The notes: a model not told the origin generated them from the letters alone. DNA of 64,000 bases from an uncultured Collinsella sp. (GCA_900758375.1 CAAERJ010000009.1:13400-77399); one strand, 5' to 3'. Shown: positions 7,897-16,874, counted from the first letter of the stretch. Program-made: numbers and translations.

Positions 7897-8832
7897 ATGA
7901 TTCTGACCGTTACCATGAACCCGTCGATTGATACGCGCTATCAACTCGACAAGCTGATTATCGACGATGTTAACCGTGTGACGCCCGAAAAGACCGCTGG
8001 CGGCAAGGGCCTCAACGTGAGCCGCGTGCTGCTGCAACTGGGCGACGATGTGCTCGCGACCGGTCTGCTCGGCGGCCACATGGGTGCCTATATGGCCGAG
8101 CTTATGGATGCCGACGGCGTCAAGAACGACTTTGTGCCCATCGCCGGTGAGACGCGCATTTGCCTGAATATCCTGCACGAGGGCAATCAGACCGAGCTGT
8201 TGGAGAGCGGCCCGCAGATCGCCCCGGCCGAGCTCGAGGCTTTTACGGCCAAGTTTGCCGAGCTTGCAGCGAAGGCGGACGTTGTGACGCTTTCGGGCTC
8301 GCTGCCGCGTGGCGTCGATTCCGGCTACTATGCCGAGCTCGTCAAGATTGCCGAGGAGGCGGGCGCCAAGGTGCTGCTCGACACCTCGGGTGCATCGCTG
8401 GAGGCCGCGCTGGAGTCCGACGCTAAGCCTGAGCTCGTAAAGCCCAACCTGACCGAGATTAACGGCCTGCTGGGTACGTCCTTTACGACCGATGATGTCG
8501 ATGCCCTGCGCGAGGCGCTTGCCGCTGATGGCCGCTTTGCTGGTATTCCCTGGGTTGTCGTCTCGATGGGCGCCGCCGGCTCGGTGGGCTTCCATGAGGG
8601 TCGTGCGTTCCGCGCCAAGACGCCCGCGATTGAAGCTGTGAACGCGACGGGTTCCGGCGACTCGACCATCGCCGGCTTTGCGCATGCCATTGCAGCTGGT
8701 GCCGACGACGTAACGGTGCTCAAGACCGCCAATGCCTGTGGCAAGCTCAACGCCATGGATCCTAAGACCGGTCACCTGGTCATGGATCGCTGGGACGAGG
8801 TCTACAACAGCGTTGTCGTGACTGAACTGTAG
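7897..8832 (+). CDS. lacC: Tagatose-6-phosphate kinase (PfkB family)
   Basis: Phosphorylates tagatose 6-phosphate to the 1,6-bisphosphate. Both PfkB signatures are present: TAGGKGLNVSRVL near residues 33-45 and the C-terminal NATGSGDSTIAGF with the catalytic aspartate. Length 311 aa fits LacC/FruK enzymes. 1-Phosphofructokinase would be the alternative call, but the lacA-lacB-lacX context favours LacC. GGAACAGGAG supports the chosen start. lacD does not follow; the aldolase step may be supplied by the class II enzyme 7 kb downstream. The stop codon is followed after one base by copy 1 of the 147-148 nt structured element. Confidence 0.88.
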   Translation: MILTVTMNPSIDTRYQLDKLIIDDVNRVTPEKTAGGKGLNVSRVLLQLGDDVLATGLLGGHMGAYMAELMDADGVKNDFVPIAGETRICLNILHEGNQTELLESGPQIAPAELEAFTAKFAELAAKADVVTLSGSLPRGVDSGYYAELVKIAEEAGAKVLLDTSGASLEAALESDAKPELVKPNLTEINGLLGTSFTTDDVDALREALAADGRFAGIPWVVVSMGAAGSVGFHEGRAFRAKTPAIEAVNATGSGDSTIAGFAHAIAAGADDVTVLKTANACGKLNAMDPKTGHLVMDRWDEVYNSVVVTEL

Positions 8833-8833
8833 G

Positions 8834-8980
8834 GTTACGGCGTTTTACCAAACGCCGTAACGGCTCGACGCTGCAAACGCCCCTAAGCGGCAATCTGACG
8901 TTCAATCGTCGGGCATGACCAGAAGGTCAATGTCCTCCTCTTTCACGTCACCTTGCTCGCTTGGGGGCGTTTTCGCTGAC
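8834..8980 (+). ncRNA. Structured 3'UTR element, copy 1 (after lacC)
   Basis: Starts one base after the lacC stop. In the gene-sense direction it has a 12-bp hairpin (GTTACGGCGTTT / AAACGCCGTAAC), then an outer stem AAACGCCCC / GGGGCGTTT enclosing a second stem ACGTCA-type and a small GACC/GGTC hairpin, ending TTTTCGCTGAC. Stems differ from the other two copies by paired changes. It could act as terminator, stability element or mobile palindrome; none is proven. Confidence 0.7.
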
Positions 8981-9013
8981 AATGCCAAGACATCGATGTT
9001 ACTTTGGTCGCAA

Positions 9014-9071
9014 GTGGTCATTGGGGACGTTCTTGTTTGACTAGTCGTTTAGGAACGTCCCCAATGACTAC
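9014..9071. repeat. GGGGAC palindromic intergenic repeat, copy 2
   Basis: Long inverted repeat with arms GTCATTGGGGACGTTC and GAACGTCCCCAATGAC around a loop containing GACTAGTCG. It lies just beyond the structured 3'UTR element, before the convergent galT end. It may form a bidirectional hairpin. Related copies are at 4356-4401 and 39649-39683. Confidence 0.65.
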
Positions 9072-9161
9072 ACTCAAAAACGGCGCCCGTTGGCGATGTT
9101 GCCGGCGGGCGCCGCTGTCGCGTAGGCGCTATTCGTTGAGTGCGTGCGTTCGGGCTCGCTG

Positions 9162-10790
9162 CTACAGCGAGTCGATAAAGCGCTGCTGGGCGGCGCGTCC
9201 TGCCTCGTCCCACTTAAAGACTCCGGCGTTGTCGAGCACGTGGCCAAACACCACGCCGACCTCTTCGTGCAGGATGTCGATGGCGTTGTCGGCCGTAAGC
9301 TCGTCGGCGCGGCGGGCAAAGACGTCCTCAGCCCATGCGGCGTGGCTGCGGCAAAGGTCGTCGCCCTCGAGCGCGCCGGCAAGGTCGTAGCTGGCATCTG
9401 CCTTGGCCGCCAGCAGGTGCTCGCGGACAGCGCCGAGCTCGGGAACCAAGCGCGGCGGCAAAATGGCCAGGCCCATGACCTCGATCAGGCCGATGTTCTC
9501 CTTTTTGATGTGGTGGTACTCAGCATGCGGATGGAATACGCCCAGCGGATGCTCGTCGGTCGTGATGTTGCAGCGAAGCGCCAGGTAGGCCTCGTAGATT
9601 TCGCCGCCGGCGTTGCCGCGGGAGTCCACGCGGCGAATGACGGGCGTCACGGTGTTGTGGGCCACGCCGTCGGCCGTGTGTGCGATGACGCCAACCGACT
9701 CATCGGTCCACTCGCGCCAGGCAAGGATAATCTTCTCGGCGGCGTCGAGCAGCTGGGCGCGGTCGTGCGATCGTAGTCGCAGCACCGAAAGCGGCCACTG
9801 TAACACGGTACCGATGACCTGGTCAAAGCCCGGCACGCTAAACTGCGAGACCTCGGCGGCGTGCATCATGGGGAACTCGTGCGCGCCGCCCTGGAAGTGG
9901 TCGTGCGACAGAATCGAGCCGCCCACGATGGGCAGGTCGGCGTTGGAGCCAATGAAGTAGTGCGGGAACAGGTCGACAAAGTCGAGCAGGCAGGTCAGCC
10001 CCTTGCGGTCGACGTGCATCGGACGATGCTCGGAGCTCATGGCAATGCAGTGCTCGTTAAAGTACGCGTACGGGCTGTACTGGAAGCCCCAGCGCTCGCC
10101 GTCGAGCTGGATGGGGATGACGCGCAGATTCTGGCGGGCGGGGTGAGCGCCGCCGTCGGCTGCGGCGGAGCGTCCGGGATAGCCCTCGTTTTCGATGCAG
10201 AGCTGGCAGGCGGGATACTTCTCGCCCGTGTTCTTAGCTGCACCTGCCGCGGCGATATCGCGCGGGTCCTTCTCAGGCTTGGACAGGTTGATGGTGATCT
10301 CCAGGTCGCCCCAGTTGGTGGGGGTGCTCCATTTGATGTTGCGCGCGATGGCGGCGCGGCGCACGTAGCCGGCGTCGCAGCACAGACCGTAGAACCAGTC
10401 GGTCGCGGCGCGGGGCTCGTTGACGCCCATGCGGCCGTTGAACTCCTCGTTTACAACCGAAGGCCTCGGCATGAGCGCGCCCATAATGCGCATGGCAATG
10501 CGGTCGCGGCCAGACGCCGTGTCCTCGGCGGCGCCGTTGGCAACGGCAGCCTCGGCAAGCGCAGCAAGCGTGCCCTCTAGGTCAAAGTCGGGGAGTGTAT
10601 CGGGGTGCAAGAGCGAGAGTTTCTCAACCTGGAGCGCCCAGGCCATGTCGAGCGCGGGGCCCGTGGCGCCGATGCACTCCAAAATGGTGTTGTAGGCCCA
10701 GATGCGGTCGTCCTGTCCGATCATCGATCGGTGGATAGCGTACTCGATCAGGTTCTGCGCAGCCTCGCGCACGTCAGTCATTACAGCCAT
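9162..10790 (-). CDS. galT: UDP-glucose--hexose-1-phosphate uridylyltransferase (GalT class 2)
   Basis: Leloir pathway enzyme exchanging UMP between UDP-glucose and galactose 1-phosphate. At 542 aa it belongs to the long Gram-positive GalT class (family knowledge); visible features are GSILSHDHFQGGAHEFPM, a histidine-rich segment likely to hold the nucleotidylated His, and IPIQLDGERWGFQYSPYAYFNEH. The start codon overlaps the last 10 bases of galK, so the two are translationally coupled; a second ATG at 10781 overlapping the galK stop is an alternative. No galE is seen in the window. Confidence 0.93.
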   Translation of the reverse strand: MAVMTDVREAAQNLIEYAIHRSMIGQDDRIWAYNTILECIGATGPALDMAWALQVEKLSLLHPDTLPDFDLEGTLAALAEAAVANGAAEDTASGRDRIAMRIMGALMPRPSVVNEEFNGRMGVNEPRAATDWFYGLCCDAGYVRRAAIARNIKWSTPTNWGDLEITINLSKPEKDPRDIAAAGAAKNTGEKYPACQLCIENEGYPGRSAAADGGAHPARQNLRVIPIQLDGERWGFQYSPYAYFNEHCIAMSSEHRPMHVDRKGLTCLLDFVDLFPHYFIGSNADLPIVGGSILSHDHFQGGAHEFPMMHAAEVSQFSVPGFDQVIGTVLQWPLSVLRLRSHDRAQLLDAAEKIILAWREWTDESVGVIAHTADGVAHNTVTPVIRRVDSRGNAGGEIYEAYLALRCNITTDEHPLGVFHPHAEYHHIKKENIGLIEVMGLAILPPRLVPELGAVREHLLAAKADASYDLAGALEGDDLCRSHAAWAEDVFARRADELTADNAIDILHEEVGVVFGHVLDNAGVFKWDEAGRAAQQRFIDSL

Positions 10791-11986
10791 GCCGCGTAAG
10801 CCCCCTTGTCAGAAATTGCGTAGTGGCGGGCAGAGCCCTCGCCCAGCCAGCCGTTCATCTTGGTGATGAAGGTGTCGACCAGGTCGAGCGGCACGAAGGC
10901 CTGGATGGTGCCACCAAAGCCGCCACCGTGGATACGGACGGCGCCTCGGCCGTCGAGGACATGCTCGGCCAGTGCCAGGGCGTACATGGAAGGCTGCTCG
11001 GAGCCCAGCTTGGCAACGATATTCTGCAGGTACATGGCAGAGCTGGCGCCGGACTCGCGCGTCAGGACCAGGAACTGGTCGATGTCGCCGGCGTTGAGCG
11101 CTGCCCAGCGCTTGTCGACCAGGCCGTTTTCGTACCAGTAGTGAACGGCGCGCAGGCAGGCACGGTCGCCCAGCTTGGCGCGCAGCTCGGGGAGCTTGGC
11201 GTCAAAGTCCGCCACGTTTACCTCGCACAGGCGTGCCTTGCCAAACTCGGCAGCGACGTCCTGCATCTCGCGCGGAACGGCGGCGTAGTCGTCGGTAGCT
11301 GCCACATGGTCGGCGCCAACCTTAACGAGCACGAGCGCATAACCGTGATCCTCAAAATTGAGCTCGAGCTTCTGGGTTTTAGGCTGAGCCTGGTCCTCAA
11401 AGTCCATGTAGGCAAGGCCGCCCAGGCACACAGCGGCCTGGTCCATCAGACCGCAGGGCTTGCCATAGTAGTTGTTCTCGGTGCGCTGGCTCATCTGGGC
11501 GAGTGCGACGGGCTCGATGGCGGGTGCGCCCCAGAGGGTTTCCATGGCACGACCGTACGCGGCCTCGACGGCGGCAGAGCTGGAAAGGCCGCCGCCCGAG
11601 GGGACGGAGCAGGTGAAGGCGAAGTCGAAGCCGTGGGGCTCAACACCCAGAGCAGCGATTTCGTGGGCCATGCCGCGGACGAGGCTCGCGGACGTGCCCT
11701 TCTCGGACGCTTGAATATCCAGCGTGTCGAGCATGATCTCAAAGGTGGGGTAGCCCTCGTCGGCGACGCGGACCTTGTTGGAGTCGGTTGCCACGGCGAT
11801 GCCGTCGACAGCGACATCGAGCGAGCCGGCGATGACGTGGCCACCCTCGTGGTCGGTGTGGTTGCCACTGATCTCGGAACGGCCGGGCGCGTGCACATAG
11901 AGCACCTGGCGATCGCCGATGGTGCCAAACTCCTCCTCAAACAGCTTGGTGAGCGTGGCGAGTGTCTTTTCGTCGGGGGTGGTCAT
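10781..11986 (-). CDS. galK: Galactokinase
   Basis: Phosphorylates galactose at C1 with ATP. GHMP-kinase motifs are clear: GRSEISGNHTDHEGGHV (galactokinase signature, about residues 31-47), the phosphate-binding loop VPSGGGLSSSAAVE, and IHGGGFGGTIQAFV near the C-terminus. The start MTTPDEK follows AGGAAAGGAC; an in-frame upstream ATG lacks a ribosome site. Length 401 aa is typical. It is the first gene of galKT. The upstream region has two perfect inverted 18-bp operator copies shared with a divergent LacI gene, so galactose-responsive repression is likely (inference). Confidence 0.95.
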   Translation of the reverse strand: MTTPDEKTLATLTKLFEEEFGTIGDRQVLYVHAPGRSEISGNHTDHEGGHVIAGSLDVAVDGIAVATDSNKVRVADEGYPTFEIMLDTLDIQASEKGTSASLVRGMAHEIAALGVEPHGFDFAFTCSVPSGGGLSSSAAVEAAYGRAMETLWGAPAIEPVALAQMSQRTENNYYGKPCGLMDQAAVCLGGLAYMDFEDQAQPKTQKLELNFEDHGYALVLVKVGADHVAATDDYAAVPREMQDVAAEFGKARLCEVNVADFDAKLPELRAKLGDRACLRAVHYWYENGLVDKRWAALNAGDIDQFLVLTRESGASSAMYLQNIVAKLGSEQPSMYALALAEHVLDGRGAVRIHGGGFGGTIQAFVPLDLVDTFITKMNGWLGEGSARHYAISDKGAYAAWL

Positions 11987-12026
11987 GGGGGTCCTTTCCT
12001 TGGCGCGCACGGGTGAGTTTTGCGTC

Positions 12027-12044
12027 GTTATGAGTACGTTAACA
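12027..12044. promoter_or_regulatory. Candidate gal operator 1
   Basis: GTTATGAGTACGTTAACA, an exact inverted copy of the site at 12095-12112. It lies about 40 bp upstream of the galK start, suited to block transcription. The core GTACGTTAAC recurs a third time at 12221-12230. Confidence 0.7.
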
Positions 12045-12094
12045 ACTTGAAGCGGCATGAACTCAGCATCTACGATGCCGCACGTTACGGGCTA

Positions 12095-12112
12095 TGTTAA
12101 CGTACTCATAAC
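12095..12112. promoter_or_regulatory. Candidate gal operator 2
   Basis: TGTTAACGTACTCATAAC, the reverse complement of operator 1 over all 18 bases, 68 bp away centre to centre. Together they fit a divergent control region for galKT and the LacI gene, with possible looping (inference). Confidence 0.7.
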
Positions 12113-12218
12113 ACAACGCTTATCACTTTTTGAGAATCTGGTAATCGGTAGAAATTCGGCCGTGAACGGTATTGCCGTATGGACTTATAGAGCAGAAGAG
12201 TTGCGGATTGAAAAAGTA

Positions 12219-12232
12219 GAGTACGTTAACAT
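12219..12232. promoter_or_regulatory. Candidate gal operator 3 (regulator-proximal)
   Basis: GAGTACGTTAACAT matches operator 1 at 13 of 14 bases and lies about 93 bp upstream of the LacI start, suggesting autoregulation. A GTGAACGGT word at 12162-12170 lies between the operators. Confidence 0.6.
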
Positions 12233-12324
12233 GCGTCCGACGATAGCGGGCTTCGGCGCGGGGTGTGTTTCTGCCCGGGCCGGCATTCACGCTATTCAGA
12301 TCTCGCAAGGGTGAAGGTGATCCT

Positions 12325-13356
12325 GTGGCAAGGCGCCCGTCCAACGATACAGGTACGCGTCCGGTCTCCATGGCCGACGTCGCCCGCGCTGCCGGCGTTT
12401 CGCAGCAGACGGTTTCGCGCGTCGCCAACGGCTTGCCTAACGTTAACGAGCAGACGCGCCAGCGCGTACAGGCCGCTATGCAAAAGCTCGGCTTTCGTCC
12501 GAGTTATGCCGGTCGCTCGCTGCGCGACGGCCGTTATCATTCGGTCGGCCTGTGCGTCAACGATGTCACCAAGTTCGGCAACCTCTCAATGATCGACGGC
12601 ATCGCCAGCGCTGCTCGCGAGCATAATTGCGCCATCACGCTGGTCGAGATGTCCAAGACCGAGGAGTTTTCGCTTGCCGAGGCCACGCGTCGTATGGCCG
12701 CATTGCCGGTGGACGGCATCATCATCGGCATGAGCCGCATGGCGCCCGATTTTGAGACGTTTGATCCACTGCCGGGCATTGGCACGGTCATCGTTACCAT
12801 GTACGCGCACCCGCGGGTGACCACGGTCGACTCCGATCATTACGGCTGCTCGCTATTGCTTATGGATCACCTGTTTGAGCTGGGGCACGAGCAGATTCGC
12901 TATATTGGCGGCCCGTCGTTCTCGGTCGACGAACAATTTCGTCGCGCCGGTTGGCAGGATGCACTCGAGCGTAAACACATCGAGCCGGCAGAGTCGCTCG
13001 AGGGCGACTGGTCTGCCAACAGCGGCTACGAGGCCGGCAGGTACCTGGCCGAGCACGACCGCACCATGACGGCGATCTATGCGGCAAACGATCAGATGGC
13101 AAATGGCGCGATTGCCGCGCTGCGTGATAGCGGCCTACGCGTGCCCGAGGACGTGAGCGTGGTGGGCGTCGACGATTCGCTCGATGATTTTGTGGCACAC
13201 AACGAGCTCACGACCGTGCGATTCGATCTACATCAGCGCGGACGCGAGGTGTTTGAGCATGCGGTTCCCGAGGCGGGTACGGCGGGCAAAACCGTTGCCA
13301 TTCGTATTCCCGGCCAGCTCATTATTCGACATAGCACGGCGATACTGCGCGCATAG
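12325..13356 (+). CDS. LacI/GalR-family transcriptional regulator (galactose locus)
   Basis: Likely regulator of galKT. A LacI helix-turn-helix, MADVARAAGVSQQTVSRVANG, lies near residues 16-36, followed by the sugar-binding core with IYAANDQMANGAIAAL and VSVVGVDDSLDDFVAHN. I chose the GTG start giving MARRPSND because AAGGGTGAAGGTG lies at proper spacing; an ATG 60 nt upstream lacks one. The protein is 343 aa. It is divergent from galK with three near-identical operators between them. It is clearly paralogous to the LacI protein beside lacE, yet the operators differ, so the two probably recognise separate sites. Confidence 0.9.
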   Translation: MARRPSNDTGTRPVSMADVARAAGVSQQTVSRVANGLPNVNEQTRQRVQAAMQKLGFRPSYAGRSLRDGRYHSVGLCVNDVTKFGNLSMIDGIASAAREHNCAITLVEMSKTEEFSLAEATRRMAALPVDGIIIGMSRMAPDFETFDPLPGIGTVIVTMYAHPRVTTVDSDHYGCSLLLMDHLFELGHEQIRYIGGPSFSVDEQFRRAGWQDALERKHIEPAESLEGDWSANSGYEAGRYLAEHDRTMTAIYAANDQMANGAIAALRDSGLRVPEDVSVVGVDDSLDDFVAHNELTTVRFDLHQRGREVFEHAVPEAGTAGKTVAIRIPGQLIIRHSTAILRA

Positions 13357-13485
13357 TTTGTGCAGGTCAACGGCGGTATATTCCGCCTCAATAACAATCG
13401 ATAAGGATGCTGGCAGATAGCCGTGTCTATGAAGACGAGTGTTATGATAGACGGGTTCTTTTGTCTATCTAGGAGGCTTTGCCTG

Positions 13486-14646
13486 ATGGAGATCACCAAG
13501 GATATCCGCTACATCGGTGTCGACGATCACGACATTGACCTGTTCGAGGGCCAGTACGATGTGTCCGAGAACGGTATGGCATACAACAGCTATGTTATCT
13601 TGGGCGACAAGATCGCTGTCGCCGATTCAGTCGACGGCGGTTTTGTTGACGAGTGGCTCGGCAACCTCGAGGCCGTGCTCGATGGCCGTACGCCCGACTA
13701 CCTGGTCGTCCATCACATGGAGCCCGACCACTCCGCCGGTATCGCTGCCTTTATGGAGCGCTATCCCCAGGCGCAGATCGTGGCCAGCATGGGTGCTTTC
13801 CGCATGATGGTCAACTACTTTGGCACCGACTTCCCCGAGCGCAAAATGGTCGTCAAAGAGGGCGATGTGCTCGATCTGGGCGGCCACAGCCTGACCTTTA
13901 TCGGCGCCCCCAACGTTCACTGGCCCGAGGTGCTCTTCTCCTACGAGTCCACCGACAAGGTGCTCTTTAGTGCCGACGGCTTTGGCAAGTTTGGCGCCAA
14001 CGACATCGAGGATCCCGAGGGCTGGGCTTGCGAGGCTCGCCGCTACTACTTTGGCATCGTCGGTAAGTTCGGCAAGTTCGTGCAGGCCGTTCTCAAGAAG
14101 GCCGCCGACCTGGACATTCAGATCATCTGCCCGCTCCACGGCCCCGTGCTGACCGAGAACCTGGGCTACTACCTCGACACCTATAATACCTGGTCGAGCT
14201 ATCAGCCCGAGGACGAGGGCATCACGATCGCCTATGCGAGCGTGTATGGCCATCTGAAGGCTGCCGTCGAGGAGCTCGCATCTGCGCTCGAGGCTCGCGG
14301 CCAGAAGGTCTCCGTCTTTGACCTGGCTCGCGACGACATGGCCGAGGCCGTTGAGGATGCGTTCCGCTACGACCGTCTGGTGCTCGCCTCCATTACCTAT
14401 CAGGGCGAGATCTTCCCGTGCATGAGCACCTTTATCCACACGCTCGCCGAGCATGCCTACCAGAACCGTACCGTGGCGCTTGTCGAGTCCGGTTCCTGGG
14501 CGCCCGCTGCCGCCAAGGTTATGACCAAGGAGCTCGAGGGTATGAAGGACATCACCCTGACGCAGAACAAGGTGACCGTCCTGGGTTCGCTCAACGACGC
14601 CTCGCGTGCTCAGATCGAGGCCCTCGCCGACGAGCTCTCCAAGTAG
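13486..14646 (+). CDS. fprA: Flavodiiron protein (A-type flavoprotein)
   Basis: Reduces oxygen to water or nitric oxide to N2O, protecting anaerobes. The N-terminal metallo-beta-lactamase-like domain carries HHMEPDHSAG (H-x-E-x-D-H diiron motif), NVHWPEVLFSY, SADGFGKFG and CPLHGPVL, which together supply the iron ligands. The C-terminal flavodoxin domain begins near ITIAYASVYGHLKAAVEELA. Length 386 aa matches the two-domain class without a rubredoxin tail. AGGAGG precedes the ATG, and TATGAT at 13443 could serve as a -10 box. It is monocistronic, unrelated to its sugar-gene neighbours, and ends at a strong terminator. Confidence 0.93.
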   Translation: MEITKDIRYIGVDDHDIDLFEGQYDVSENGMAYNSYVILGDKIAVADSVDGGFVDEWLGNLEAVLDGRTPDYLVVHHMEPDHSAGIAAFMERYPQAQIVASMGAFRMMVNYFGTDFPERKMVVKEGDVLDLGGHSLTFIGAPNVHWPEVLFSYESTDKVLFSADGFGKFGANDIEDPEGWACEARRYYFGIVGKFGKFVQAVLKKAADLDIQIICPLHGPVLTENLGYYLDTYNTWSSYQPEDEGITIAYASVYGHLKAAVEELASALEARGQKVSVFDLARDDMAEAVEDAFRYDRLVLASITYQGEIFPCMSTFIHTLAEHAYQNRTVALVESGSWAPAAAKVMTKELEGMKDITLTQNKVTVLGSLNDASRAQIEALADELSK

Positions 14647-14678
14647 CGACACGTTCACTTTTGACGCTCAACCATCAC

Positions 14679-14718
14679 AACCACCACAAAGGGGACAGGC
14701 ACCTTTGTGGTGGTTTTT
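14679..14718 (+). terminator. Intrinsic terminator of flavodiiron gene
   Basis: Perfect 14-bp stem AACCACCACAAAGG / CCTTTGTGGTGGTT with loop GGACAGGCA and a T tract. The stem CCACCACAA and loop GGACAG recur in the terminator at 33954-33993, so this is a reused hairpin type. It also faces the 3' end of the convergent DeoR gene. Confidence 0.9.
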
Positions 14719-14720
14719 GT

Positions 14721-15524
14721 TTAAGCGCCGGCGATAACGAGGGCTGGACGTGCGCTGTCGGCGGTGTCGGCGATTGAGGTGGCGACGGCATGATCGGGGT
14801 CACGGTCCATCACGATGGCGTCGACATCGGTCAGCTCGGCAAAACGGTACATGCCGCGTCCGTTGACCTTACTGGCGTCCATGAGGGCGACGCTTTGATG
14901 GGCCGCGGCGATCATAGCCGTTTTGGTCTCGGCCATCTGGGGAAAGTCGGTCGTAAAGCCGCAGCTGGAGACAAAGGCGCCGGGGCACATGACGGCCAGA
15001 TCGGCATGGACCATTTGGAGCGCCTGCATAGTGAGCGGTCCGTACAAATAACGATGGCCTTTGCGCAGCGCCCCGCCCAGCATGACGACATCGACCGAGG
15101 GCATGCTCTCGTCGATGTAATCGGCAATGGTAATGTCGGCCGTGATGACGGTGATGCCGTTGCGCTGGTCGAGGAGCCGGACAAACTCGAGCGCCGTGGT
15201 GCCCGAGTCGACGAGCAGCGTGTCGCCGTCATTGACGAGCTCGATGGCGCTTTGCGCGATGGCCTGCTTGGCGGCGACGTTGACATTGATGCGGCGATCC
15301 TGCGTGGAGACGGTCAGGCGTTTGTGGAGCGAGACGGCACCGCCGTGCGTGCGGCGCAGCTTGCCTGCTTCGGCGAGCGCGTCCAGGTCGGCGCGGGCGG
15401 TGACGGAGGACACGCCAAAGGTCTGGGCGATTTCTGCCACCTGAACGGAGGCGTTATGTTCGAGCATCTCCATGATAGCGGCGCGACGTTCGTCGGCAAA
15501 AGCTCGGGTTGTTGCATGGGCCAT
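14721..15524 (-). CDS. DeoR-family sugar regulator (LacR/AgaR-like)
   Basis: Transcriptional repressor sensing a sugar phosphate. The N-terminal DeoR winged helix runs RRAAIMEMLEHNASVQVAEIAQTFGVSSVTARADLDAL (paraphrased from about residues 13-50), followed by RRTHGGAV, the family hallmark. The effector domain shows LVDSGTTALEFVRLL and MLGGALRKGHRYLYGPL. I chose MAHATTRAF because ATGGAGCAAGC precedes it; an ATG 57 nt upstream has no ribosome site. It is divergent from the tagatose/fructose-bisphosphate aldolase gene and so probably controls it, and perhaps lacF and lacABXC (inference). Confidence 0.88.
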   Translation of the reverse strand: MAHATTRAFADERRAAIMEMLEHNASVQVAEIAQTFGVSSVTARADLDALAEAGKLRRTHGGAVSLHKRLTVSTQDRRINVNVAAKQAIAQSAIELVNDGDTLLVDSGTTALEFVRLLDQRNGITVITADITIADYIDESMPSVDVVMLGGALRKGHRYLYGPLTMQALQMVHADLAVMCPGAFVSSCGFTTDFPQMAETKTAMIAAAHQSVALMDASKVNGRGMYRFAELTDVDAIVMDRDPDHAVATSIADTADSARPALVIAGA

Positions 15525-15858
15525 GCTTGCTCCATTCTCGGCTAAATATGCAGGAATTGTGTTGACTCTATTTTCGTTCATTTTCTTTTTGAGTAAGAAA
15601 ACACCTTTCGATTACTTATCTTTTCTATAAAAAAAAGACGCTCAACGCCCAAAATTCAATATCGAACACGCCCACTCGGCTTCAATTCCTTCCGTTTGCT
15701 TTTCAAAAACGACGGTATTGACCTGCATGGGCTCAATATCTCGCACGTGTAAAGCCGCTGAATTTCATACAATGAGCGCAGCAAAACGCAAGGTAAAACG
15801 CCTTGTGAACAACTACGCCCGATGTCCAGATGCGGGCGAGGGAGAGGAGCAAACGCTC
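15525..15858. promoter_or_regulatory. Divergent DeoR-aldolase control region
   Basis: AT-rich stretch containing TTTTCGTTCATTTTC and TTTCGATTACTTATC, pyrimidine-rich direct repeats of the kind bound by DeoR-family repressors (family knowledge). No gene is visible in it. Exact operator limits cannot be set by eye. Confidence 0.4.
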
Positions 15859-16716
15859 ATGGCACTTGTTACCACCGAAAAGATGCTCAAGGACGCTCAG
15901 GCCGGCCACTACGCCGTCGGTGCGTTCAACGTCGAGAACCTCGAGTTTGTTATGGCCGTTCTGGCCGCTGCCGAGGAGACCAAGTCCCCCGTCATCATGC
16001 AGACCACCCCGGGCACCATCAAGACCGCCGGTCTGGACTACTTCTACGGCATGGTCAAGGCTGCCGCCGAGCGCGCTTCCGTGCCCGTCGCTCTGCACCT
16101 CGATCACGGCGATGGCTATGACCGCTGCATGCAGGCTTTCCGCACTGGCTACACCTCTGTCATGATTGACGGTTCGCACGAGTCTTTCGAGGACAACATC
16201 GCTCTGACCAAGTCCGTCGCCGACGCTGGCCGCGCCATGGGCGTGCCCGTCGAGGCTGAGCTCGGTAAGGTTGGCGGCAAGGAGGACGACGGTCCCGCGG
16301 TTGAGGGCGAGAGCCCCTACACCGATCCGGCCGAGGCCAAGGAGTTCGTCGAGCGTACCGGCTGCACCTCCCTCGCAATTGGCGTTGGCACCAGCCACGG
16401 TGTGTACACGAGCGATCCGCACATCGAGCAGTCCGTGGTCAAGGCCATCCGCGACGCCGTCGACGTGCCGCTGGTCCTGCACGGCACCTCCGGTGTGCCC
16501 GATGAGCAGGTTGCCGAGGCTGTGAAGAACGGCATCTGCAAGGTTAATTACGCCACCGAGCTGCGTCAGGCCTACACCAAGGGCTTCATGGCCTACATGG
16601 CCGAGAACCCCGCCTGCTTCGATCCCAAGAAGCCGGCCAAGGAGGGCATGCGTGAGATCACCGAGCTGGTTAAGATCCGCATGACCAACCTCAACTCTGT
16701 GGGCAAAGCAGAGTAA
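15859..16716 (+). CDS. gatY: Class II tagatose/fructose-bisphosphate aldolase (GatY/KbaY-like)
   Basis: Cleaves a ketohexose 1,6-bisphosphate to dihydroxyacetone phosphate and glyceraldehyde 3-phosphate. Zinc-site motifs are present: ALHLDHG, VEAELGKVGGKEDD, GVGTSHGVY and LHGTSGVPDE. The segments IMQTTPGTIKTAG and NGICKVNYATEL resemble GatY/KbaY. The start follows GAGAGGAGC. At 285 aa it equals GatY in length. Its place beside a DeoR regulator and near lacABXC, with no lacD present, suggests it closes the tagatose-6-phosphate pathway. A housekeeping fructose-bisphosphate aldolase remains possible. Confidence 0.82.
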   Translation: MALVTTEKMLKDAQAGHYAVGAFNVENLEFVMAVLAAAEETKSPVIMQTTPGTIKTAGLDYFYGMVKAAAERASVPVALHLDHGDGYDRCMQAFRTGYTSVMIDGSHESFEDNIALTKSVADAGRAMGVPVEAELGKVGGKEDDGPAVEGESPYTDPAEAKEFVERTGCTSLAIGVGTSHGVYTSDPHIEQSVVKAIRDAVDVPLVLHGTSGVPDEQVAEAVKNGICKVNYATELRQAYTKGFMAYMAENPACFDPKKPAKEGMREITELVKIRMTNLNSVGKAE

Positions 16717-16749
16717 CAGCAAGGGTACTCCGACTCGCTACATATCCCG

Positions 16750-16874
16750 GGGAGGGACGAGGGCTTAGTTCCCCAATCGTCCTCGGGCATGCAAAAAGCC
16801 TCGCTGCGCACTTCGTGCGGCGAGGCTTTTTGCCCCCTGCGGAAAGATTGGGGAACTAAGCCCTCGTCCCTCCC
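16750..16874. repeat. Long inverted repeat with inner terminator hairpin, family R copy 1
   Basis: Perfect 28-bp arms (16750-16777 and 16847-16874) enclose the motif CGTCCTCG-n4-ATG on the left and TGCGGAA on the right, around a hairpin GCCTCGC...GCGAGGC flanked by A5 and T5. The inner hairpin is a bidirectional terminator for gatY. Related elements occur at 48834-48978, 58468-58594 and the right window edge, each with different arms. Confidence 0.8.
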
